Position numbers and translations under genes: made by a program. The notes beneath the pieces were generated by a model, which worked only from the letters and a program-made list of their open reading frames with translations, made no database searches and was not told where the DNA came from. Below, in pieces: positions 40,270 through 53,359 of a stretch of DNA of 64,000 nucleotides. How positions within the stretch are numbered: position 1 is the stretch's first letter; each line of letters opens with the position of its first letter. Origin of the DNA: Sipunculus nudus. Taxonomy: Eukaryota > Annelida > Sipuncula > Golfingiida > Sipunculidae. The stretch covers positions 57,023,750 through 57,087,749 of the forward strand of contig CM049318.1 of NCBI GenBank assembly GCA_026874595.1, written 5' to 3'.

Positions 40270-41685
40270 ATATATTGGGCTGGTAAAACTTAATTGAGTC
40301 GTGATACAAGCTGATGAATTAACATAAAAGTATACGTGTGTAAACACAAACTAAACTGAAAATCTGTCTATATGGCAACGAGTCATTTCCTGTATTGGGT
40401 ACAGGTTATATTCCTCCAGTAACACGTTCGAGCCATGCTTGTATTCATGCAATTGGAAATTCAACAAACATATAGATGCATTTACCAATATCCTGATTTA
40501 AGGCGGAATTTTTCTCGCTTATGTTAGGGGTTGTTAGAACTAAAAAACTAAGGATTCGTCCGAGTTATGTCAAATGACAGCGTATTCGTAGGCAATGAGG
40601 CGATGTCAAAAATGAAATAAATATTTGTATCTTCATAGAGCCTTAGAGTGAGTTGAATGTAAAGGCACTCTGCCAGCAGTGCGCTGGCGTAGACTGCCTA
40701 ATGTGAAGGGGTCGAAATGACGCTACCTTTGTTGCATTTATATTTGTATTTTTATTCACGGCAAACAAGACCAACTTTTTTTAAACCAATACCAAAAGTT
40801 TAAAGTTGTAATTTTAGTCCAAAGTGTACCGAAGGAAATTTGGCAATGTCAGGGCTTTCCATCGGAAAATAGTTCGAAGTGTCCAGGACGCTCATACCAT
40901 TTAGTTGGAGAGTCAAAGCTGGGTTTGGATCTTTACTCCATTGATAAAGGTAAAGGTTACTTTTCATGTGCACAAAGGACTAGGTATATTAAAAAACTGC
41001 TGTTTGGATGTTTAGTCTCATTAATAATCAAATAAAATATGACTATCACGGAGAGGCTACCAACCCATGCATGACAGACGATATTTCATCTCACATTAGG
41101 TTATAAGTCCCAGATTAAATTGTGTCGCGAGAATCAGGTATTAAAGAATACCATCAAACCTCGCATAACGACTAACTCGGTTAAGTGCCCACTTTAAAAT
41201 AACGACCATTTTTTACGGTCCCGATTTTGTCTTTCAATTTATATCAGACCTCTTTTAGAAAACCACCTCGAAAATGTGACCACTTTAGAGAGAGAGAGAG
41301 CTACATTTGCCTAAAAAAGTTACTTTTAGATAAACAAAAAGATCCGTTTTGGTAAAATAGTTGCTTTAATAAACAGAACGTCTGAAATTTACTTCTTTAG
41401 TAATAGATAAATCGAGAACTGAACCGAAGACCCCAAGGTGTCTTGTAGACATATTCACCTACTGCATTAGCTAAAATGAATCCTTGCTGGTTGAAATAAA
41501 TTTCCCTAACTTATTACATGTAATAGGCGTTAATACAGTAACGTGGGGTAGACACTTCGTGACCTGCGTTTACATAGTTAGGGGATAAGACCAAGCTTTG
41601 CCATACGATGCAGGTACAAATACCAGCAGCTGGATTATCGCACAGTTTTCCAAAGGATTTGTTTTTGATATATATTATCAGTGAT
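40270..41685. other. Non-coding stretch
   Basis: No gene seen. A weak match to a pogo/Tigger-type transposon end (CAAACCTCGCATAACGAC, near 41155) and a short (GA)n at 41291-41301 are present. Confidence 0.4.
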
Positions 41686-41689
41686 GTGT

Positions 41690-42080
41690 CCCCACCGGCC
41701 GGATCGGAGTGCAGTTCCGAGTACATTTAGTTCGTATCCAAGTTTACCTTCTTCGAGTGCGAGTCATTTGGAATCTGAGTCTAAGTCTGATGTACATTTT
41801 AAGTTAGTTCACATATGCGTTTACAATAACGTTTAATTACCTTTACAGCTCCCCATGCTGAGCAACGTTTGGTTTTTATAGTGTTATTAAATTGATATAT
41901 TATGTGAGTAGTTCGCACATGTACATAAGTGCTTATAATATGTATTATTATTATATATAATACAGTTTTTTCTTTACTATTGGAATCAGGTTGTGCTCAG
42001 CCTAATTTCACCAGTCCTTACAACCAAGTTCCAGTACAAATCCGAGCCCAGCAGCCCGACTCGAGTCCGGATACGAGCCG
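41690..42080 (+). repeat. GAGTC-rich dispersed repeat copy
   Basis: Related to 38925-39550. Left part: TTCTTCGAGTGCGAGTCATT and CTGAGTCTAAGTCTGA. Right part: CACCAGTCCTTACAACC and GACTCGAGTCCGGATACGAG. The core is AT-rich. No gene. Confidence 0.5.
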
Positions 42081-42180
42081 CTACCGTGGCCTCAGGCGTT
42101 TTGTAAAGAATGTTCAACTTGATATACCAAAGATCACAGGTCTGTCACAGGAAAATTGCATGTCTCCTCCATGACTAATT

Positions 42181-45100
42181 GGTAAACGAGAAATATTTCA
42201 ATACAGCAAAGAGAAAGAAGTGGTGAACACGGTCGTAAAATGAATTATTCATTATTATAACTTTCATAACATTCATAACTCGACACAGTTTATGATAACA
42301 GCAAGAAGACCAAGTGTCGACTTAGCAGGATAATTGTTTAAGAACGGCAGCTTGCGATGTGGTACATGGCTGTGACTGTACACACCATCTACTCCTCTCT
42401 AAGCTAAACTACAGTCTAGAATTCTCTTAATGACAAATGTACGGCCTACAGAAAACTTTGATTTTATTTTTTTCTTTGGTTACTGTATACAGCTAGTTTA
42501 CAAGTATTTGGTAACGTATATATAAGTAAGTAATATTGCCGTATTTCTTGTCTGAAATAAACTGATTTGCATAAATTTATGTTGTCCTTTTTAATATAAT
42601 AATGCATTAATTATCATTAAAATATTAATAATAATTTTATATATCATATAAAACAAACATTTCCTATAAATTCAATACAGTGAAAATATCGCATGTCTAT
42701 CGGAATGCGCTGCCACATATCTCAGAATATTGCATTACGAAATTTATGGGCGATACTTATATAGCCCTCTAAACGATATGTAATTTACAATACCAGTTTA
42801 TAGCCATTCAACTTTGAAAACGACAGGTGTAGTCTCGTGGACAAAATACATAAGGCGCCTTATTCACGAAGGTTTCATTTTTGCAATAATTTTCCTTTCG
42901 CGAATATTGCGAATTTGAAACCCGGTCGAACCAAAAACCAACAAAATGCATGGGAAATAATGGACAATACAATTTTCATTGGATTTCAAATATGAAAAAA
43001 ATAATTTGCTTACCTGTACTTGGTCTGCTGTGTTGTGTGCCGGAAGCTTAATACAGGGCGAAAGTTTCTACCATAGCTTTTCCTGCGCATGCTCTAGAAG
43101 GACACATTCCTCTCAGGCAGGGTTATGGATTTTATATTCAAAATTCATGAACCAATTGTCATTGCAAAGTCGCTGTGAAAAACATGACATACTGACATAC
43201 ATCATATTTGGTTAACGTGTTGTTGGCAGTATTATTTCGGTGCTTCTCCACAGAGTTTAGTCGATGTCATAAATAAGTCCGAAATAAGTCCTATATAAAT
43301 AAATAAATGCCCAAAGTCGGAACATACCATTAATCTCGTAAGGCTATGGTGGGCAGCATTCGACAAAACAAGATTTAAATGTACTAAAAGAGTTTACACA
43401 CGATGTTACACAAATGTTATTAACACAAAATGACAAAAATGTTTTCCGCAACCGGCTTCTGTCGCCCAGGGGTAGAGTAATTGAGTCAAAGACTTGATTA
43501 TTTTTTTTTTCAGTTTATATGTTTTTGGCTGGGTTTATCATAATATCTTGTAAACCAGTGAATGGTTTTATTTTATCAGTCAGTTTGGTATTCTTTTCAG
43601 ATCTAAAAGACCGAAGTTCGATTATATTTGAAGAATATTGCAACACTGACACATTTCTGTTGAAAAAAAACTTTCACATATTGCAATTGAAACCTATTTT
43701 TATTGACAAACTGAATGTCTTTTGTCAGAAAAGGGGGTAGGGGTAGCCCCCCCCCCACTCCCGATAATAAAGTAGGAGGGACATGCCCCCTTTCCCCCGA
43801 CCCCCACCAAATGATTTATTTCGCTCAGGCCAGTGGGCCGCATGTGGCTAATATCGGCCTTATAGTTGGCGAACCCCTACGGCTTTTCTATCTTTCTTTC
43901 TGAATATATGTTCATATCTGTAGAAGCTTTTATGCATCAAACTGCCACCAACTGTTATGGATATCGGTTCAGCAATTTTAAAAACTAACTGACAAACAAG
44001 GAAACAGACCCAACGAAAATATAACGTCCTATATGTGAGGGGATTAAAACAATATGGTTCACGATAAATGAATGATCGAATCCACGCCATTTTCATGTGG
44101 AGTTACGCGTGGAGTAATACGTTTAAAGGGTTTTTTTTAGATCCCCTTGGTGCTGATGATCTGTTTGCGCCATGGACATGGGACATCTATGCAGTTTACC
44201 ATTCAGAATCATCAAAGTTGATTATTATTTCGTACAAGTCACGAGTTCTTTGCAAAAAAGAAACTGGTTAGATTACAAACCCAGGATACAGGCTCGACAG
44301 ACAGATGTTATGTAGTTCAAAACCAAAGAGTTTTCAATCTAAGACTCTCGTAAAATACATATAATCGGATACACAAAGATGCAGGGAACCAAACAAAGGA
44401 AGTCCACAAATACAGAGAAACAAAACAGATTAAATTGATTTTAATAATTTCGTCTCTAGCCATATACATTATTTGTTATATTTGATTAAAACCAGAGTAG
44501 TCACGGCAATTGTCATGCTTTTCATTTTGATATGCAAAATACTGCTACCGTGAATAAAAATTCTCCTTCCAACATTTTCCTTTTTCATTTTCAAATCAGG
44601 ACACACAGTATGTAAATAAACTAAAATTAAGCAGAGCGCCGCTTTTGCGATTTTTTTTTTTAAATGGGGACCGAAAATTTTTCAGACATGTAAATACTTC
44701 AGATGAGTCACAAGGGGCTGCAGTTTTTGACCGACGATGTCGAAGAGACAAAGGTGTAAAAACTGCGATAGCTCCGCAAAAATATGTACTCAAGCAAAGA
44801 TATTTCGTCTGGTTCAGCTAGAATGATAGGCCAAATAACACAGCAGTTAACAAGCATGTATCATTCATACATTGCTGATGCCGTAGCCGGTATACCTCTG
44901 CGACCAAAGCATGTGAGCCGTTCCATGTAAATGAGCAATTGTCTCATCTACATAAACTCGCCATTATTAACCTTATTCATTAATATCTTTTTTACTCACA
45001 AGAGGAACAATACTCAAACAAGATCATCGAGCTCTCATTGAGCAGACATGAGGAATCAAAGAAGATAAACTGGACGGCCTTATTCTTTGATAACATGTCA

Positions 45101-46360
45101 AGCTGAGCGGCTCGACTCAGTTGACAAGCCTGAAAACATCATTTCCAAATATGCAAATCCGTTAAGACTGATCTTGTCAATCAAGCCCTGTAACAAATCC
45201 AATATTTCCCATATATGTCAAGGTTGTTTTATTTACGTGGTTTGAAAAGAAAGACCATGTTCCCCCGGGTAAAATGGCATGAAGTTAATTCGTAACTGCC
45301 GTAAGAACATGCCGTTATATCCCTGACCGTTTATCAGAAAGTTTTCCGAACAACACGTTTGTCCCACGACGCTTTCTGAAAAACGGCCCTCTACTGTATA
45401 AATACTGCTTATGTACACCTTTCTAAAACTTATATTCATACTCAAATATACAGCAAATGATTCCGGCTCTAACGGTTGTGAAAACGTATCGTGGAAATGG
45501 GATAGAGAAATATAGATGGACTGCTGTAAACTGTAATGCTATATTATCCGACTTAAATGTGTCTTGTCAATTATGATTAAGCCTGCATGCATTTGATATG
45601 GAAATTTGAAGGTATAAACAAACGTCTGTGATAATGTATGGTATGTCGTGCATGGGGGCCTTCGGATGCCTTCGTAAACTTGACAGTATTTTCTTAGTTG
45701 TTCCTTAATCGTTCTACTTTTAAGGACCTTTGTCGCTTCAATCTGTTGGAACATCCTGAAGCACTCGTAGTGCTTTGTGTATTGTATATTCTATATTTAT
45801 TGTATTACGTTGCATTAAATTATACTATATTCCTGTTTAAATATAGGATTACATATTAAGTAACCTTATATATGTTACAATGTAACTGACCATTGTTGAA
45901 ATTAACCCTTATCTCATACAGAAGATATCCTTAATTAACAGATAATATGCGTAAATTTTTGTTAAACAAGATTGTCCAGCATTTAAATGATAGGTATGTG
46001 AGATACATTACAGCTGCATTTCATCTAGGGTTGCTTTTGAAATTATATATGGTTAGGAAAAAGGCTCCATTAAAAACGCGTTCAGAAAGAAGGTAGTATT
46101 TACAGACGATACTGCCATTGTTTGGAGAACGTGATAACCCACTACGAGGTTTTCAGGAAATCTTAAATAAAACGTTTAATAACAACATCAAAATGTTTAA
46201 AACATAGAAAATAATTATTCATATTGTAACAACATGGATAAGAGACTTCCGGTGTCATGGCTGCTTGTAGCTGGACGGATATAAGCACTGCTCCGTATAA
46301 AAGTCGAAATACCGAGAGTAAAAAGGTTTTTTTCAATTGGGAATAGGTACAATAAAAAGT
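42181..46360. other. Non-coding stretch
   Basis: About 4 kb without a gene that I can support. A C-rich tract lies at 43749-43760 and a CTTTCCCCCGACCCCCACC stretch near 43790. Short open frames have no recognisable domains. Confidence 0.5.
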
Positions 46361-46368
46361 TATAGACA

Positions 46369-48900
46369 ATGCCTAAACAACCACGAACTAAAAGAGGTGA
46401 TACACAAGGGAGCCTAGATAGCTTTATTGAAAAAGAAACCGCGGAGGAAAGCAGTGTGCATTAGGAGACCCAGCATGGGGAATGTAAACAAACAGAAAAT
46501 AATGTGATAAAGGTAAGACAGACTATGAATGAGACTTTGCTTGACACAAAGTTAAAAGCTCTTGAAAATATAATTTTGAAAGCTTTCACATATTTTAACA
46601 TTTCACCAGAAACACAAGAATGGGACTAGTTGGTAAAGTTCAAACATGAGATAAAGGTGTCTGAGAATGTAAAGATTAGCTAGGTCAGTTAAAGAGAAGT
46701 ACAGAATTCTCACAAACTCAGATAGAGGATTTGGAAAAGAAAACTGATCGTTGGAAAAAAAAATATCTGAGCAAATAAAAGTTGAGATAAAAGTTGAGAA
46801 AAAAATAAAAAATAAGAATTAGGAAAAAAGAATAAATAAGAAAAATCTAGAATTAGGAAAAAGATGTATGAAGAAACGGAATGCATTGGAACGTTATTCC
46901 CGAGAATTTATTTAAGACTGCCTGGGATGAAAGAAGAAAAGGGGGAAAACTAATTTGCATTGACAATTGGTCACTGAGGGAAAGCGTATGGAGATAAGTT
47001 CATTAACTCCTTAATTCTCGCCACTTATCTTTGGGTGCATGCTTCAATAGCTGACCACCAAAGTGCGCCACTACACAAACTTGCCAAGTAACTTGAAAGA
47101 GTGCGCTTCACATGACTGAAAGGATTGTAATGACTTAAAACATTCAGATAGCCTATTTATACTGCATAAAAACCGATGTGGTTTTGGGTATTAAGTAATA
47201 TATTAAGAAATAACTTTACGAAGTGGAGCAATGCAGACTGTTTCCGTCTTAGCATCAATATGTTAAACATAGATGTAATATAATCATCTTATTTCTGCGT
47301 GTTTTGTCATTAGCTTGATACATATAGAGGGACGCTCCTGGTTACAAGCTGATATGTTCTATTACAGCGATTTGAAGTTATGTTATTAAAATGCATTCTT
47401 CACCACTGGAATTACGGTTCTATTTATTATTGTTTTATGTGTGCCACAAGTTTTGTTTCCTGTGTAGAAAGAGAAAATACTTGTTTAGGGAATATTATCT
47501 GGAAATATAATAATTACTTTTGCAAATATATATTGACTTAATGATAATAAGCTAGCTTGCTTTAGAGATTTACTTGGCAGTTTTAGACCCATTTCACAAT
47601 AAGCTTATAATACAAGGAGGCGATTGGAATGTTTTCCTTGATGGAAATCTAGATTGATTAAGAGGTAGTTTACAATAACATGCAAGAAGGGTGATACATT
47701 AATGTGCGTCAGAAATGTGGTTGTGTGACGTTTGGAGAATGAAGCACCCAGAGGAAAAAAATCTTTACTTTGTCTCGATCACAACCTCATATAATAACTA
47801 GCCGTATTGACTTCAAGGTTAGCGTAAACTTGTTCTACAGAGATAAACTTAGCCATTAGAAAAGACCATTGTTGTATTGATTTGAACATTGATGACAGCA
47901 TGTATGTAAAAGGTCTAGGATACTGAAAGTTTAACTGTAACTTGTTAGAGGACTCCAATTATTAATCACTTATTACAAAAAACAATTGTATCTGTTTTAG
48001 AAAATACTGAAAATACTAAACCTATGTTACTGTGGGATATATTAAAAATGAAAATTTCTGATAAAAACTTTACATATAGTAAGATTACCAAATATTATCA
48101 AGAACTAAAATGAAAAGAGCTAAAAAAAAAGGTTTAAGGTAACTTGTTCAAGCCATCCCTGTGAACATGAGGATGCAAAGAAAGAAATGAAAAAATACAT
48201 TCAGGAAAAAAAACTGAAGGGGCCATATTAAGATGTAAAGTAAGATGGTTAGAAGAAGGTGAAAACTTACTTAATATTTTTAAATTAAGAAAAGAGAAAT
48301 TATGTAAGGAAAACAATAAACATAATTTCATATGTAAATGATAAAATAACTAAAAATCCAACATTTATATTACAAAAACAAGTGATTTTTTATAGTAATC
48401 TTTATGTTTCAAAATTAAAATGTGAACAAAATGTAATAAATAATGCTTTTCTAAACGGTAACCAGTTATAAATACCCGACAAAATAAAAATACAAATAGA
48501 TGCTCTAATTACAGTGGATGAATTATATAACAGTTTAAAATAATAAAAAAAAGGTTAATCCCCAGGCATCGAAGGATTACCAGTGGAGTTCATTTAACAA
48601 TTTTGGGATTTTTAAAATTAGTTTTCCATAGAGCTGTTTATGATTCATTTGAAAGCAATATTTTCACCTATATCCAAAGATAGGGAATAGTAACACTTAT
48701 ACAAAAACTTTGAAAAGATCCTCTGTTATTGAAAAACTGGATGCCGATAAGTTTAATGAATACTGATTATAAAATTAAAAGATTTTATATTTATACATTT
48801 GGGTGATTAAATGATACACATACTCTATCCATGATATTAGGTCTTATGCTTTCACATGAAACCATTTATAGGCGAAACAGACAGTGGTCCGCGTGGCTCT
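46369..48900 (+). mobile_element. Strongly eroded second LINE (L1/Tx1-like)
   Basis: An ATG at 46369 opens MPKQPRTKRG, like the start of a LINE ORF1, stopped after about 30 codons. A coiled-coil remnant follows (LEKKTDRWKKKISEQ, near 46730). Around 47605 there is IIQGGDWNVFLDGNLD, the endonuclease Gly-Gly-Asp-x-Asn motif. Around 48230 there is RCKVRWLEEGENLLNIFKL, the block before the RT. Stops and frame changes are frequent throughout. It is in the same orientation as the 17-23 kb LINE but much older. Confidence 0.6.
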
Positions 48901-49544
48901 TCTGTGATCCTGTTTCATTGTAACTTGAATATTAATAAAATTATAAAGAAAGGTGGTTAGGTAAAATATTATGGCAAATCATAGCGTTAGTCATCTTTTA
49001 TTTATCTTAAAAGCAAAAGAGCTAAACGATTATAGAGATATGTCGCAAGGCCGTTGAAGGAGCGGGTGAATCCATCTCATTGGCAAATAATTATTTCATA
49101 CTTTATGTAAAGAACGGTTATGATTGAATCTGCTACTGTATATTTGTAGCTGTCACGAAATGGATTTTTGTTTTATTTTTATTTCTCAGGTTAGTTGTAC
49201 TAGGTTAGCTGGATATTTGTATTTGTTCAGCGAGAATTGATCCACCGGTCAAAGTATTATTTGTTAAATAATGGCGATATTCAGTGAATGGTTGCCGAAT
49301 GCGCCTAAGTTCTAGATCTACCTTTATTAAAGTGCTCACCGAGCGGTTTAGCGTTTTTCTTGTTCCCAGCCTATTTAGTATTAAGCGTGCTCATGAATAT
49401 AGGTGGACCATAGCAGAAAAAGAAGGCCAGACCTTTAGTAAGTCTTATAATATCAATAAGCCTCCAGGGTAGAAGGCTATTTAAAGAAATGCATACGCTG
49501 TATTGTGTCAGACAGTCTTTTGAGCTTGGATTCCAGAAGTGCCG

Positions 49545-49970
49545 AACGCGAGTGTTCAGAGAGGTGCCGCTAGCCGGTAACGTGAGAGTTGCTGGCACCC
49601 AGTGTCTAGATAGACACTGCCCCTCAGTGTCCAGAGAGATGCTGCGGGAGGTGCTTGCACCGAGTGTCCAGAGATGTGCTGCAAGGAGTTGTCTAGAGAG
49701 ATGGTGCCAGTGGATGTCGAGTGAGGTGCTGCCAGCGGATGTTGAGTGAGTTGCTGCCAGTTGGTGCGAGTGAGGTGCTGCCAGTGGATGTGGAGTGAGA
49801 TGCTACCAGCGGGTGTGGAGTGAAGTGCTGCCAGCGGGCATGGAGTGAGTAGTTGCCAGTCGGTATCGAGTGAGGTGCCGCCAGCGGATTTCGTGTGGAG
49901 CGCTGCCAGAGGTTGTCGAGTGAGGTCGAATGAGGTGCTGCCAGCTAGGTCCAGCAAGAGAGATGCCTCC
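49545..49970 (+). repeat. Minisatellite of about 30-base units
   Basis: Units like GAGTGAGGTGCTGCCAGCGG plus about 8 bases recur at least 12 times, with substitutions and small length changes. Early units differ (CCGAGTGTCCAGAGATGTGC). Frames are open on both strands because the unit lacks stops, so a frame through it is not evidence of a gene. It lies about 60 bases from the SINE at 50028. Confidence 0.85.
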
Positions 49971-50027
49971 CGACAGGGTCAAAAGAGGTGCCGCCAGTGG
50001 TGGTCTAGTATCGCTAGTACTTTATAT

Positions 50028-50252
50028 ATAAACCTATTTATTTTACATTGATTGTACAAATAGTTATTATAACTAATCGAGGCACTCTCCATGGCTCGTT
50101 CGGTAGTCTGCAGGGGTGGAGGAAACCGGAGTACCCGGAGAAAACCACCGGCCTTGGACGGGCAACTACAACCCACTCTCATAGCCACGCCGGGGATCGA
50201 ACCCGGGTCGCCAGCGGAGAGAGCCAAGCGTTACCACTTAGCTGTCCAGGCT
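50028..50252 (-). mobile_element. tRNA-derived SINE, well-preserved copy
   Basis: On the minus strand: a tRNA-like head starting CCTGGACAGCTAAGTGGTAA, a perfect box B (GGTTCGATCCC, about 50194-50204), the conserved body GGTTTTCTCCGGGTACTCCG followed by GTTTCCTCCACC, then an AT-rich tail ending near 50028. It would be transcribed by RNA polymerase III. The 40021-40265 element is an older copy of it. Confidence 0.85.
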
Positions 50253-50761
50253 TGAGATATAAAAATTGTTAACCTGACTCTGTGTTTTTAGTTATTTTTT
50301 ATTTAGTGCATTGATCAGTGAGGCGTAATAGGCGGGGACCACTATCCGGTTGGGGATATGGAATTCCATATTTTTATTAAGTACTCTCTTTGGCCACTGA
50401 TTTGTGTTTTGTTATGTGTTTGAATGACGTTACGCTGAGTGCGCCATAAAAAAAATCACACAATCTCTCTGTTCCAAAGGCAACCCGATTGGTCACTCAG
50501 AAACCTTTTATCGGGTGACAGTAGCTTAATTTCGTGTATGACCCGTGAGAACTGCGTATGAACTCGTGTGATGACTGCTTAGGCACACCTGCTTGGCCAG
50601 TCTAGATGTTACTTACCAATACAATATTGCATAAAAACAGAAATCATTTATATCAGAGATATTTTGCGATTTGAAATGTTAGAATTATGATTACAGTTGT
50701 ATACAATTTATGAATTTATAAATTGTAAAATTATGAAATTTTGTGTATCGAAACCAACAAT

Positions 50762-51145
50762 AATGAGCCTTTGTTTGTATGAATGCATATTATCTTTCAT
50801 TGGAGTAATATATATTAACTAACTTATGGTAACTAACAAGATTTTTCGACCGACTAATAATATATTTCACTCCCCTAATTTCCCCTTCGTCACCCTTGAT
50901 TGACAGTGTATAAAAGATTATTATAATAAGGCACGCCCTTCTGAGATTCTGTGAAGTACCGTTCGATGAGCCTTAGTTTGAATGAATACATTTTTATCTA
51001 ATAATATAAAAATATATAAAAATAAAATATACTGAGCAGCAACTGGCGACTAACAAAATTTACCGACAAATATATTTCACTGTCCTGATTTTCAATTCCT
51101 CTCCCTTGATAAAAATTATAATAAAAGATTTTTATAATAACGCCG
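50762..51145 (+). repeat. Diverged tandem duplication of about 205 bases
   Basis: ATGAGCCTTTGTTTGTATGA (50763) and ATGAGCCTTAGTTTGAATGA (50966) begin two units. Both continue with a CTAACAA...ATATATTTCACT block and end in AAAAGATT-TTATAATAA. The copies are clearly diverged. No coding potential. Confidence 0.65.
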
Positions 51146-51329
51146 CAAGTATTTGAATTTGGATATATTTCTGTATGATTAAGATATGCCATCAATTCTG
51201 ACATGGGAATTATGACATCTGAGCTTAAGTTTGGTGCCAGTGTGTACGAGAATTCAGGGAAATACATGTAAAAGAGGCAAGCATTTAAATCCTGATATGT
51301 TTCATTAGCGATATTAACATATTCAGACA

Positions 51330-52267
51330 TGCGACATCCGGGTTTTAGTCTGAACGCAAAATGACATCCCCTTGAGCAGTTTTATTTGATTTGCAAGGCC
51401 TAATAGGGACGCAGAAACAAAACAGGAATCTTCTGTAAAGATAGTTTAGTGGCAAATAGACCCGTAAATTCCAAGCAGAAGACGAAGGAACGCTCTTGGT
51501 GTGACCGTGCCCTCATCCGCAATTTATAGCAGGATGACTCGCAAGAGCTGTAGCTCTTTCCCATGTGTGCGAGTCCCATATGCGGTTAACCAATTTCAAG
51601 AAGCAAATCCTTACAGCAAATGCATACAGGAATAATATAATGTTCAATTATATTTTATATTTTAATTCAATATTCAATTTACCAATATGTCAACATTTAC
51701 ACCGGGGAGACAGTTACGGTTCGGTTTGGAAAAGGATTAATCTTACCAGTCACTGTCATAATGTTGCTTCCATCTCTAAACATATTCTTTCTAGATTTTG
51801 TCCCGGTACTTCTAGGAAGTCATATAGTTTATATACGCCCGTCCTAGAGACGGGACTTATTATGATACACCCTTAGTCCGTCATTAAACTTTCAGTGTCG
51901 AGATTGCTTATTATGACTATGATGGATTTAGATGAAACTCAACAGAAATATTAACCAATATTATATCTCAGCTAGATTCCCAGCGAAATTCACGCATACT
52001 TAATTAGGTCAGAAGTCATCACACTTTCGTGGCGCCTTGATGACTTACCAAAAAGTCTCATGCGTATTCATGAAGGTCTCCTTTGTGGTATAACTCCGAT
52101 AAATAAGAATTTTATGTGGTTTGACGACATCCAGTACAAATGTTAAACCATTAACGCAACTCACCATGGGTTTAATTGTCTGATTATAAATATATACTGG
52201 CGGCATAGCTAAAATAACGACATGCTGCTTGTGACAACCGGGGTTTAGTTTGTACGCAAAATGACAT
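51330..52267 (+). repeat. Pair of 38-40 base direct repeats 900 bases apart
   Basis: GCGACATCCGGGTTTTAGTC / TGAACGCAAAATGACATCC at 51331-51369 matches GTGACAACCGGGGTTTAGTT / TGTACGCAAAATGACATGA at 52231-52269. They could bound a mobile unit or be two remnants of one repeat. The DNA between has no recognised gene. Confidence 0.5.
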
Positions 52268-52269
52268 GA

Positions 52270-53340
52270 GCGGTTCGAGAAACTGAAAAAAAATAAAATA
52301 AACCTGTCATTGCTCGAAAAGGGCGACACGGAAGTACTCCGACGACAGCGTTCTTGAGAGAATCTAGCTTATCAAGCTGAAAAGAGAATTTGGTGGGAAG
52401 GGGACGTGTGTCGTCAAACTTGGAGGAGAGCAACGTTTCTTGGACTACTCCCAATATCTCAAATTGTAATAAGATTTAACAAAAGAGTTTCTCACCTGAA
52501 TTATTTTCTCGGCAAAGTTTTCGCATTTTTATCGAGGTCAGACATACGACGGGCATATAGTGCACTCTTGCAGTGCTTTTGTTTCCCCTAAATAGAGTAG
52601 AAACAATGTTTGCTGCAGGTTCATTGGGTAGTTTAAAATGCACATTATGCAATATCCTTCGTTGTTTTCTTTATATTTGTCCCTTATATGTTCTGTTCCC
52701 CTGATTTCACCAATTCCATGTTTGAATCATATGTGATTAAAAAATGCCAGCATAAAGTAAATGACCTATCTTACAATAGTATAGAGTCCTTTGATTTGAA
52801 AATTTCAGTGACTATTTTGCAATGCAACTTGTTGGTTGATCACAGTGACCTCTACAAATATTACATACATCAGACATACAGTCTAGTAACACTTCCCTTT
52901 CTTTTGATTGAAGGGACACAGGTTATACAGCAGGTTCTTTTACTGACCGACCTGTAACATGCGAATGTTAGTGTGTTTAAAAAGTGATGTAAAAGAGAAT
53001 GATACACCCTATTAATGTGCGTCTCCATGTACGCGTTTATGCGTGTATATAGAAGTATATTGTAGTACAATCTATCCAGCAGGGTTTTTTTTAATCCGAA
53101 TGCTTAAGTAATGACATTTTATCGGGAATCCGCCAGTTCAAGCATATACGTACATGCGCATATACTCTGACGGTAACATGGAAACACCAGATTTACAATA
53201 TCATATAAGCGATTGTTCACGCGCATACACATAAACGAGAATACAGCTTTACACACGACCCCAACAGCAAAACAACTCTCACTGGTCCATCAGATGATCG
53301 TGTTTACGAAATTCTACTCTATGATAATATAATATATTTA
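52270..53340. other. Non-coding stretch before the Thr/Pro repeat
   Basis: No gene is supported. An upstream exon of the possible mucin-like gene should lie here or further left, but I could not identify one. Confidence 0.4.
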
Positions 53341-53359
53341 ACCTTTGTCACATTTCAAG

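Noticed and set aside
41150-41180. Pogo/Tigger-type transposon end (also near 57402)
   Set aside because: Only a short, changed word resembles such ends; no paired inverted end was found, so no element is called.
49556-49957. 133-residue minus-strand frame through the minisatellite
   Set aside because: The 30-base unit has no stops in several frames; this is a by-product of the repeat.
52688-52957. 89-residue plus-strand frame as an upstream exon of the Thr/Pro gene
   Set aside because: No signal peptide at its start and no donor in the needed phase could be shown.
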